Shown in pieces: positions 1-5,447 of a DNA stretch of 9,059 nt. The stretch is from assembly GCA_047518005.1 (NCBI GenBank), contig JAKZRT010000117.1:1-9059 (forward strand), written 5' to 3'. The notes under the pieces were generated by a model. It was given only the letters and a program-made list of their open reading frames with translations, ran no database searches and was not told where the DNA came from. The DNA is from JAKZRT01 sp047518005. Its GTDB lineage: Bacteria; Pseudomonadota; Alphaproteobacteria; Rhodobacterales; Rhodobacteraceae. Each line of letters starts with the position of its first letter. Position 1 is the first letter of the stretch. The translations under genes were made by a program, and so were the position numbers.

Positions 1-55
1 AAACCTCCTCGAACTTCATCAATCTCAGTCCCTGTACCTGCTCCGTCCGACGCAT
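1..55 (-). CDS. Transposase N-terminus, ISNCY family, partial (runs off the left edge)
   Basis: The ATG is at 55-53 on the minus strand, preceded by a strong Shine-Dalgarno run GGAGGGAG about 3-4 bases upstream. The 18 visible codons read MRRTEQVQGLRLMKFEEV, with no stop before the window edge. From memory this matches the conserved start of ISNCY-family transposases, which continue into a helix-turn-helix and an integrase-like DDE domain. Neither of those is visible here, so whether the gene is intact is unknown. The peptide is short, so the family assignment depends on recognising this characteristic N-terminus. A second in-frame ATG lies at 19-17. The protein would cut and join the ends of its own element. 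Confidence 0.7.
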   Translation of the reverse strand, partial: MRRTEQVQGLRLMKFEEV

Positions 56-80
56 CGCCTCCCTCCATGGCTTGGAGGCG
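56..80 (-). promoter_or_regulatory. Hairpin sequestering the transposase ribosome binding site
   Basis: CGCCTCC (56-62) and GGAGGCG (74-80) form a perfect 7-bp inverted repeat around an 11-base loop. In the leftward transcript the downstream arm ends one base before the ATG at 55, and part of the GGAGGGAG ribosome binding site lies in that arm and the rest in the loop. Folding would hide the site. Several insertion sequences (IS10, IS50) use such structures to block transposase translation when transcription enters from outside. That this is its role here is inference. Confidence 0.5.
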
Positions 81-85
81 TTCTA

Positions 86-120
86 AAACCGGACAGATCA
101 TCTGGTACATAAACCGGACA
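86..120. repeat. Two direct copies of AAACCGGACA in the insertion-sequence end
   Basis: AAACCGGACA occurs at 86-95 and 111-120, with starts 25 bp apart. The spacer contains a small palindrome AGAT-C-ATCT (95-103). On the minus strand the outer copy is the presumed terminus, TGTCCGGTTT. Two same-orientation motifs about 2.5 helical turns apart would fit paired transposase binding sites at the end of the element. The repeat is directly visible; the binding role is inference. Confidence 0.65.
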
Positions 121-230
121 TATCGCGTGTTACCGACACCCCGCGGAATGCGAGTGGCGACGGGGCAAGAATCTGGATACCATGGTCAAAGACCTCCAAA
201 GATTGATGGTCTGGAGCCTTTGGGAAGACT
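121..230 (+). promoter_or_regulatory. Leader of the hpa operon between the insertion sequence and hpaF
   Basis: This 110-bp gap must hold the native promoter of the operon if one survives the insertion. It contains a palindrome ACCATGGT (179-186), an inverted repeat GGTC-AAA-GACC (184-194), and a second ATGGTC at 206-211 whose start is 24 bp after the one at 182-187. Phased half-sites of this kind could bind a regulator, but I cannot assign a family. No convincing -35/-10 pair is visible. A TACCAT (178-183) could be a weak -10 with a poor -35 near 155-160. The ribosome binding site of hpaF is probably GGGAAG at 222-227, rather close to the GTG. Confidence 0.35.
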
Positions 231-635
231 GTGCCGCATCTGATCGTCGAATATTCCGCCAATCTGGAAGAAGCGGTGGACATTGCTGGCCTGTGCGAGG
301 TTCTGCGCGCGGCTGCTGCAGCGCATGAGACGTTTCCGATGCCAGGCGTGCGGGTGCGCGCCTATCCCGCGCACCATTTTGCGGTGGCCGATGGCGACCC
401 CAGGCACGGATTCATCGACATCGGGGTTCGTCTGCGCGCCGGCCGCAGCGATGCCGTTAAACGCGACGCCACCGACGTTCTGTTTTCGGCAGTGACCGAT
501 TACCTGGCAGCGGCCATGGCGAAAAGGTCGATTGCGCTGTCGCTGGAGTTGCGGGATATTTCCGCCGATTTCGCCCCGAAGACCGGAACAATTCGAATGT
601 ATCTTGGAACGGATGGCCCAGATGGCGGCGTTTGA
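231..635 (+). CDS. hpaF: 5-carboxymethyl-2-hydroxymuconate delta-isomerase (HpaF/CHMI)
   Basis: This cytoplasmic tautomerase-superfamily enzyme converts 5-carboxymethyl-2-hydroxymuconate to its 2-oxo isomer in the homoprotocatechuate meta-cleavage pathway. The 134-residue protein begins (M)PHLIVEYS, and the Pro after the initiator is the catalytic N-terminal base of the family once Met is removed. That fixes the GTG at 231 as the start. Also conserved with E. coli HpaF, as I recall it, are the FP-x2-G-[VI]-R segment near residues 40-47 and the GAGRS-like 'RAGRSD' near 69-74. It is slightly longer than the ~126-residue E. coli protein because of a C-terminal tail that overlaps the start of hpaE. 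It is the first gene of the operon after the insertion sequence. Confidence 0.9.
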   Translation: MPHLIVEYSANLEEAVDIAGLCEVLRAAAAAHETFPMPGVRVRAYPAHHFAVADGDPRHGFIDIGVRLRAGRSDAVKRDATDVLFSAVTDYLAAAMAKRSIALSLELRDISADFAPKTGTIRMYLGTDGPDGGV

Positions 636-2133
636 AGACAACGTCAAACGCGCGCAGGGCTATCTGGCGCGATTTGCCAAAGACGGCGTCATGAACCAGA
701 TCGGCGGCGCTTCGGTCCCGGCGTCGGACGGCCGCACATTTGTCACCACCAGCCCCATCGACGGCACCCAACTGGCCGAGGTTGCGCGCGGCAGTGCGGC
801 GGATATCGACGCCGCGGCGCGCGCGGCTCAGGGCGCATTTGTCGCCTGGCGCGATATGGCCGGGACCGAGCGCAAGCGAATTCTGCACGCCATAGCTGAC
901 GGCATCGAAGCGCGCGCCGACGAGATTGGGCTTTGCGAATGCATGGACACCGGTCAGGCGCTGCGGTTCATGTCCAAGGCGGCGCTGCGCGGTGCCGAGA
1001 ATTTCCGCTTTTTTGCCGACCGCGCGCCTGCTGCCCGTGATGGCCAATCGCTGCCCTCGCCGACGTTGGTGAATATCACCACCCGGGTACCGATCGGCCC
1101 GGTTGGGGTGATCACGCCTTGGAACACGCCGTTTATGCTCAGCACCTGGAAAATCGCGCCAGCCCTGGCTGCGGGCTGTACGTTGGTCCATAAACCAGCT
1201 GAATTTTCCCCCGTAACCGCTCGAATTCTATGCGAGATAGCGGATGAGGCCGGACTGCCGCCCGGGGTCTGGAACCTGGTCAACGGTCTGGGCGAAGAGG
1301 CCGGACGCGCCCTGACTGAAAACCCCATGATCCGCGCCATCGCTTTTGTCGGCGAAAGCCGGACGGGCAGTATGATCATGCGTCAGGGGTCCGAGACCCT
1401 GAAACGCGTGCATTTCGAGCTTGGCGGCAAGAACCCGGTCGTGGTTTTTGACGACGCCAATCAAACCCGGGCGCTGGATGCGGCGATTTTCATGATCTAT
1501 TCGCTGAACGGCGAGCGCTGCACTTCGTCCTCGCGGCTGTTGGTCCAGGACAGTATCGCCGACGATTTTCTTGCCCGTCTCGCCGAGCGTGTGAAGCGCA
1601 TCAAGGTTGGCCACCCGTTGGACCCCGACACCGAGGTCGGTCCGCTGATCCACAAGGTTCATTTCGACAAGGTCACCAGCTTTTTCGACACAGCCAAGGC
1701 CGAGGGCGCGACCATCGCGGCGGGTGGTGGGCGCGTGGGCGACACCGGATACTACGTCGCCCCGACCCTTTTCACCGACGCCACGAACGACATGGCCATC
1801 GCGCAGCACGAGATTTTCGGCCCGGTCCTGACGGCAATCCGTTTTGCCGACGAGGATGAAGCGCTGAGCATTGCAAATGACACGGCTTACGGCCTGACGG
1901 CATACGTCTGGACCAACGACGTGACCCGGGCTTTGCGGTTTTCCGAAGCGCTTGAGGCGGGCATGATCTGGGTGAACTCGGAAAACGTCCGCCACCTGCC
2001 AACGCCTTTTGGCGGCGTCAAAGCCAGCGGCATCGGGCGCGACGGCGGCGATTGGTCGTTTGACTTTTACATGGAGCAAAAACACATCGGCTTCGCCACC
2101 GGCCAGCACAATATCCCCAAACTCGGATCCTGA
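622..2133 (+). CDS. hpaE: 5-carboxymethyl-2-hydroxymuconate semialdehyde dehydrogenase (HpaE)
   Basis: This NAD-dependent aldehyde dehydrogenase (about 503 residues) oxidises the ring-cleavage product of homoprotocatechuate to 5-carboxymethyl-2-hydroxymuconate. All landmarks of the superfamily are present, numbered from the 622 start. Asn168 is in TPWNTPFM, the general base Glu266 is in FELGGK, and the nucleophile Cys300 is in LNGERCTSSSR. The C-terminal motifs NSENVRHLPTPFGGVKASG and the ending IPKLGS closely parallel E. coli HpaE. The frame is open further upstream, but that part overlaps hpaF in another frame. ATGs at 613 and 622 are the realistic starts. I prefer 622 because the GGAACGG/GGATGG region (606-616) is better spaced for it. 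It overlaps the end of hpaF by 14 bp, so translation is probably coupled. A later ATG at 691 would give a length nearer to the E. coli protein. Confidence 0.93.
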   Translation: MAAFEDNVKRAQGYLARFAKDGVMNQIGGASVPASDGRTFVTTSPIDGTQLAEVARGSAADIDAAARAAQGAFVAWRDMAGTERKRILHAIADGIEARADEIGLCECMDTGQALRFMSKAALRGAENFRFFADRAPAARDGQSLPSPTLVNITTRVPIGPVGVITPWNTPFMLSTWKIAPALAAGCTLVHKPAEFSPVTARILCEIADEAGLPPGVWNLVNGLGEEAGRALTENPMIRAIAFVGESRTGSMIMRQGSETLKRVHFELGGKNPVVVFDDANQTRALDAAIFMIYSLNGERCTSSSRLLVQDSIADDFLARLAERVKRIKVGHPLDPDTEVGPLIHKVHFDKVTSFFDTAKAEGATIAAGGGRVGDTGYYVAPTLFTDATNDMAIAQHEIFGPVLTAIRFADEDEALSIANDTAYGLTAYVWTNDVTRALRFSEALEAGMIWVNSENVRHLPTPFGGVKASGIGRDGGDWSFDFYMEQKHIGFATGQHNIPKLGS

Positions 2134-2137
2134 CATT

Positions 2138-3118
2138 ATGCCCGTTCCCGCCGCTGTCCTTTATCCGCCATTCAATATCGTGCGGCTTAGCCATGTCGAA
2201 TACCGCGTGACCGACCTTGGGCGTGCCCGGGCCTTCTATGTCGATACGCTTGGGCTTCAGATAACCGATGAAGACGCCGACGCCCTGTACCTGCGCGCGA
2301 TGGAGGAGCTTGGCCATCATTCGGTGATTCTCCGCCGGGCTGATTCCGCTTCGGTCGGAGTCTTGGGTTTCAAGCTTTACGATGAACCCGATCTGGACAA
2401 GGCCGAGGCGTTTTTTCAGTCGCGTAACCTGCCAACCCGATGGGTCGATCACCCTTTTCAGGGCAAGACACTGGCCACGCGCGACCCGTGGGGTATCCCG
2501 CTAGAATTTTACGTCAGAATGGCTCGTCTGGCCCCGATCCATCAGAACTACAAAGACTATCGGGGGGTCAAGCCGCTCAGGATCGACCACTTCAACATGT
2601 TTTCGGCCGATGTCGACGGCGCGCTTGCCTTTTACACTGACATCGGTTTCCGCCTGACCGAATACACCGCCGATGAGGAAACTGGAAAATGCTGGGCGGC
2701 CTGGATGCATCGAAAAGGCGGGGTCCACGATGTTGCGTTTACCAACGGCACCGGCCCGCGCCTGCACCATACGGCGTTCTGGGTGCCGACGCCTTTAAAC
2801 ATCATCGACCTGCTCGACCTGATGGCCACCACTGGGTGGCTTGGATCGATCGAACGCGGGCCTGGGCGGCACGGGATTTCGAACGCGTTTTTCCTTTATG
2901 TCCGCGATCCCGACGGACACCGGATCGAGATTTACTGTTCGGACTATCAGACGGTTGACCCGGATCTGGAGCCGATCAAATGGGACCTGAAAGACCCGCA
3001 GCGTCAGACCCTGTGGGGCGCACCCGCGCCGCGGTCTTGGTTCGAGGAAGGGTCATCGTTTGACGGAACGGAACCTGTGCAAAGCGCGCTCAAAGCGCAG
3101 CCGATTGTGGCGCCGTGA
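2138..3118 (+). CDS. hpaD: 3,4-dihydroxyphenylacetate 2,3-dioxygenase, class I extradiol (vicinal oxygen chelate) type
   Basis: This ring-cleaving dioxygenase opens homoprotocatechuate to 5-carboxymethyl-2-hydroxymuconate semialdehyde. The 326-residue protein has two vicinal-oxygen-chelate modules: a non-catalytic N-terminal half (about 15-135) and a metal-binding half (about 145-270). By recollected alignment with the Brevibacterium Fe(II) and Arthrobacter Mn(II) enzymes, the 2-His-1-Glu ligands are His151 (IDHFN), His211 (LHHTAF) and Glu264 (HRIEIY). Second-shell residues also align: His197 (acid catalyst), Arg240 and His245 in ERGPGRHG, and Tyr254. The metal cannot be told from sequence. 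The start at 2138 lies 4 bp after the hpaE stop; the open frame extends to 2009 but only inside hpaE. It ends in the GTGA overlap with hpaG. It is unrelated to the LigB-type HpaD of E. coli. It lacks the last ~30-40 residues of the Brevibacterium enzyme. Confidence 0.92.
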   Translation: MPVPAAVLYPPFNIVRLSHVEYRVTDLGRARAFYVDTLGLQITDEDADALYLRAMEELGHHSVILRRADSASVGVLGFKLYDEPDLDKAEAFFQSRNLPTRWVDHPFQGKTLATRDPWGIPLEFYVRMARLAPIHQNYKDYRGVKPLRIDHFNMFSADVDGALAFYTDIGFRLTEYTADEETGKCWAAWMHRKGGVHDVAFTNGTGPRLHHTAFWVPTPLNIIDLLDLMATTGWLGSIERGPGRHGISNAFFLYVRDPDGHRIEIYCSDYQTVDPDLEPIKWDLKDPQRQTLWGAPAPRSWFEEGSSFDGTEPVQSALKAQPIVAP

Positions 3119-3969
3119 TACGCATTGCTACCTACGAGTTTGACGGCCAGCGCTTTTATGGCGCGATCACCGACGCGGGCGCGGTGCCCCTGTCGCCTGA
3201 TTTTCCTCAGTGGCGAACGTTGCGTGACGTGATTTCAGCGGATGGTATGACGCGGTTGCAGCAGGCGGCGTCTGGCCGTGTGGCCGAACACGAAAACGTC
3301 ACACATCACATCCCGATCCCCGACCCGGAAAAGATCATCTGCGTTGGCATCAACTTTCCCGACCGCAACGCCGAGTACAAGGACGGGCAGGATGCGCCGC
3401 CCAACATGTCGTTGTTCCCGCGCTTTGCCCGGTCGTTCACCGGCCACGGTCAGCCGCTGATCCGGCCACGCGAGTCCGCGAAGCTGGATTACGAGGGCGA
3501 GATTGCGGTGGTGATCGGCAAGGGCGGGCGGCGGATTGCCGAACCCGATGCCTACGATCACATCGCGGCGCTGACGCTGTGCAACGAGGGCACCATCCGC
3601 GACTGGGTGCGGCACGCCAAGTTCAACGTCACGCAGGGCAAGAACTGGGATCGGTCGGGGGCCATGGGACCCTGGCTGGTGCCCTTTGAACGGGCCGAGC
3701 AACTGGACGACATTCGTCTGACCACCAAAGTCAACGGTGAGTTGCGCCAGGACGACCGGACATCGCGGATGTTGTTCGGGGTCCGACGGCAGATCGCATA
3801 TATTTCGACCTTCACGACGCTTGCCCCCGGCGACATCATCGTCACCGGCACACCGACCGGTGCTGGCGCGCGATTCGTCCCGCCGCGTTACTTGCAGCCC
3901 GGTGATGTAATCGAGGTCGAGGCGACGGGCATCGGGCGGTTGGTCAACACGGTCGAGGACGAGCCATGA
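3115..3969 (+). CDS. hpaG: Single-domain HpaG: 5-oxopent-3-ene-1,2,5-tricarboxylate decarboxylase / FAH-family enzyme
   Basis: This fumarylacetoacetate-hydrolase-fold protein (284 residues) is expected to decarboxylate 5-oxopent-3-ene-1,2,5-tricarboxylate to 2-hydroxyhepta-2,4-diene-1,7-dioate, and perhaps isomerise the product. The N-terminal ~65 residues are the small lead-in domain, and the catalytic beta-roll follows. Metal-ligand candidates are Glu127 and Glu129 (LDYEGE) and Glu158 in LCNEGTIRDW, where many family members have Asp. The signature GDIIVTGTPTGAG lies near 241-253. The GTG start shares bases with the hpaD stop (GTGA, 3115-3118), and no good ribosome binding site is visible, which suggests translational coupling. 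E. coli HpaG is a fused tandem of two such domains (about 430 residues); here only one is present. A general acylpyruvase-like role is possible, but the operon context argues for HpaG. Confidence 0.85.
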   Translation: MIRIATYEFDGQRFYGAITDAGAVPLSPDFPQWRTLRDVISADGMTRLQQAASGRVAEHENVTHHIPIPDPEKIICVGINFPDRNAEYKDGQDAPPNMSLFPRFARSFTGHGQPLIRPRESAKLDYEGEIAVVIGKGGRRIAEPDAYDHIAALTLCNEGTIRDWVRHAKFNVTQGKNWDRSGAMGPWLVPFERAEQLDDIRLTTKVNGELRQDDRTSRMLFGVRRQIAYISTFTTLAPGDIIVTGTPTGAGARFVPPRYLQPGDVIEVEATGIGRLVNTVEDEP

Positions 3970-4766
3970 CGCCCGCAGATCACGCGCGCGCTGCGGTGGA
4001 TTTGCTTGAGGCCGAGCAGACCGGCCAACAGATCGGGCATTTGTCGCGGCGGCATCCCGAAATGACTATGGACGACGCCTATGCCGTGCAGAAAGCGCTG
4101 GTTGAAGCCAAGCTGGGGCAAGGACGAAAGATTATCGGCTGGAAAATCGGACTGACCTCGAAGGCCATGCAATCAGCCCTTGGCATCGACATCCCCGACA
4201 GCGGTGTTCTGTTCGATGACATGCAGTTCGACATTGGCACCAAGGTGCCCGCAAGTCGCTTTATCCAGCCTCGCGTCGAGGCCGAGATCGCCTTTGTGAT
4301 GAAAGCGGATCTTGGCGGTGATGATGTCACCCGCGAGCAGGTGTTTGCCGCCACCGATTTCAACGCACCGGCGCTGGAGATCCTCGACACGCGTATCTTG
4401 CGACAGGATCCCGAGACCGGGGCGACGCGCAAGGTCTATGACACGATTGCTGACAATGCGGCCAATGCGGGCGTGGTTCTGGGCCACGAGCGGCGCGCGC
4501 TGGGCGCTTTTGATCTGCGCTGGATCGGGGCGATTGTGGCGCGGAACGGCGAAGTCGAAGAAACCGGTCTGGGGGCGGGCGTTTTGAACGACCCGGTTCA
4601 ATCTGTGGTTTGGCTGGCCCGCCGCATGGCCACCTACGGACAAAGGATCGAAGCCGGCCACATTATCCTGTCGGGGTCGTTCATCCGCCCGATCGAATGC
4701 CCACCGGGGTCCAGCATTCACGCCGATTTCGGAAGTTTCGGGACGGTCGAGATTGGGTTTGACTGA
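3966..4766 (+). CDS. hpaH: 2-oxo-hept-4-ene-1,7-dioate hydratase (HpaH)
   Basis: HpaH adds water to 2-oxohept-4-ene-1,7-dioate to give the 4-hydroxy-2-oxo acid that the HpaI aldolase would split. The protein has 266 residues against about 267 in E. coli and is collinear with it by memory. Shared stretches include DAYAVQ (38-43), KIGLTSKAMQ near 61-70, TIADNAANAGV and AGVLN. The metal-binding glutamates are Glu105 and Glu107 (PRVEAE) and Glu138 (ALEILD), matching the E. coli triad. The ATG at 3966 overlaps the hpaG stop (ATGA), with a good ribosome binding site GAGGA at 3955-3959. It is the last gene of the operon and ends 3 bp from the end of the convergent tetR gene. No aldolase gene follows. 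Confidence 0.94.
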   Translation: MTPADHARAAVDLLEAEQTGQQIGHLSRRHPEMTMDDAYAVQKALVEAKLGQGRKIIGWKIGLTSKAMQSALGIDIPDSGVLFDDMQFDIGTKVPASRFIQPRVEAEIAFVMKADLGGDDVTREQVFAATDFNAPALEILDTRILRQDPETGATRKVYDTIADNAANAGVVLGHERRALGAFDLRWIGAIVARNGEVEETGLGAGVLNDPVQSVVWLARRMATYGQRIEAGHIILSGSFIRPIECPPGSSIHADFGSFGTVEIGFD

Positions 4767-4769
4767 GAC

Positions 4770-5357
4770 TCAACCTTTGACCGCGCGCCGCACCATATCC
4801 CAGTAAATGCCTTCGACGCGCGCGCGGCTCAGCCGCCCGCCCTCGCGGTACCAGGTGTTGACGCCGGTGAGCATGGCGATCACGGCCATGGTCGTGAGTT
4901 TGATGTCCGGAACCTCGAAATCACCCGCCGCCTGCCCGTCGCAGAGGATGCTTTCCAAAACGCCCTCGTAGTCGCGCCGGAGGCCTTCGATGACGCCAAA
5001 ATTGGCCGGCTCCAGATTGCGCAATTCCATATAGGCGATAAAAACCGCATTCGACCGCTGGAGGTGAAACCGGATATGAAAACCGGTGAAATGTTCAAGC
5101 CGGTCCAGCGGGGCAAGCGGTTTGGCCTCGGTCGCCCAGGCGGCCAGCAGCTCGTCCATATGTGACCGCATCATCTTGAAAAGAAGCGATTGTTTGTCGG
5201 GCGTGTAGTTGTACAAGGCGCCGGCCTGAACCCCGACCTCGGCCGCGATCTGGCGCATCGAGACCGCAGCATACCCGTGCCGGGCAAACAGCCGCTGCGC
5301 GGCGTCACGCACCCGCGGTCCGGTAATGTCGGAATGCGATCCGGTTTTTCTTGCCAT
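4770..5357 (-). CDS. TetR/AcrR-family transcriptional regulator
   Basis: This is a 195-residue one-component regulator. The N-terminal DNA-binding domain (about 12-60) has the typical order: RVRDAAQRLFARHG, then the helix-turn-helix around 33-53 (SMRQIAAEVGVQAGALYNY), followed by DKQSLL. The remaining ~135 residues are the helical ligand-binding and dimerisation region, and the ligand cannot be inferred. The ATG at 5357 is chosen because no better in-frame start lies upstream. It has no recognisable ribosome binding site, and a candidate promoter places transcription initiation almost at the ATG, so a leaderless message is possible. A 7-2-7 inverted repeat 13 bp upstream suggests autorepression and control of the divergent methyltransferase gene. 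It runs convergent to the hpa operon, so a role in hpa control is not shown. No copy of its operator is seen before hpaF. Confidence 0.92.
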   Translation of the reverse strand: MARKTGSHSDITGPRVRDAAQRLFARHGYAAVSMRQIAAEVGVQAGALYNYTPDKQSLLFKMMRSHMDELLAAWATEAKPLAPLDRLEHFTGFHIRFHLQRSNAVFIAYMELRNLEPANFGVIEGLRRDYEGVLESILCDGQAAGDFEVPDIKLTTMAVIAMLTGVNTWYREGGRLSRARVEGIYWDMVRRAVKG

Positions 5358-5363
5358 GGGGCC

Positions 5364-5391
5364 ATGGTATCTGAACGTCCGTTCAGTTCAA
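5364..5391 (-). promoter_or_regulatory. Candidate promoter of tetR
   Basis: On the minus strand, TTGAAC (5391-5386) and TACCAT (5369-5364) are 16 bp apart and resemble sigma-70 -35 and -10 boxes (4 of 6 matches at -10). The presumed start point is about 7 bp further, at or next to the ATG at 5357. The operator palindrome fills the spacer and touches the -35 box. The prediction is by eye. Confidence 0.4.
5371..5386. promoter_or_regulatory. Probable TetR operator, 7-2-7 inverted repeat
   Basis: CTGAACG (5371-5377) and CGTTCAG (5380-5386) are perfect inverted copies separated by TC, giving a 16-bp near-palindrome. Length and symmetry fit a TetR-family dimer site. It lies between tetR and the divergent methyltransferase gene, 13 bp from the tetR start and 61 bp from the methyltransferase start. 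Binding by the adjacent regulator is inferred from position. A further half-site-like GTTCA follows at 5386-5390. Confidence 0.65.
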
Positions 5392-5447
5392 CAGCCATTG
5401 CGTCCGGTTCTGAATTACTGCACGTTTCGCGGGGATAGCAGGGTGCC

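Larger units (their letters stand above)
1..120 (-). mobile_element. End of an ISNCY (IS1202-like) family insertion sequence, cut by the left edge
   Basis: Read on the minus strand, this stretch has the layout of an insertion-sequence end. A terminal motif TGTCCGGTTT (120 to 111) is repeated inside at 95 to 86. A short leader with a strong ribosome binding site follows, then a transposase start at 55 reading away from the neighbouring genes. I place the outer end at or near 120 because the outermost motif copy starts there with TGT. Only one end is visible, so the opposite inverted repeat and any target duplication cannot be checked, and the exact boundary is uncertain by several bases. The family call rests on the transposase N-terminus. 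The element lies about 110 bp upstream of hpaF and is transcribed divergently from it. Confidence 0.68.

Noticed and set aside
532..621. Upstream extension of hpaE to 532
   Set aside because: The added residues fall inside hpaF in another frame and do not resemble the family. Starts at 613 or 622 fit the length and spacing.
1228..2136. Long open frame on the minus strand opposite hpaE
   Set aside because: It is a GC-driven shadow of hpaE. The translation has no recognisable motifs, while the plus strand has all aldehyde dehydrogenase signatures.
2009..2137. Upstream extension of hpaD into hpaE
   Set aside because: The extra 43 residues come from out-of-frame hpaE sequence. The ATG at 2138 right after the hpaE stop gives the normal family N-terminus.
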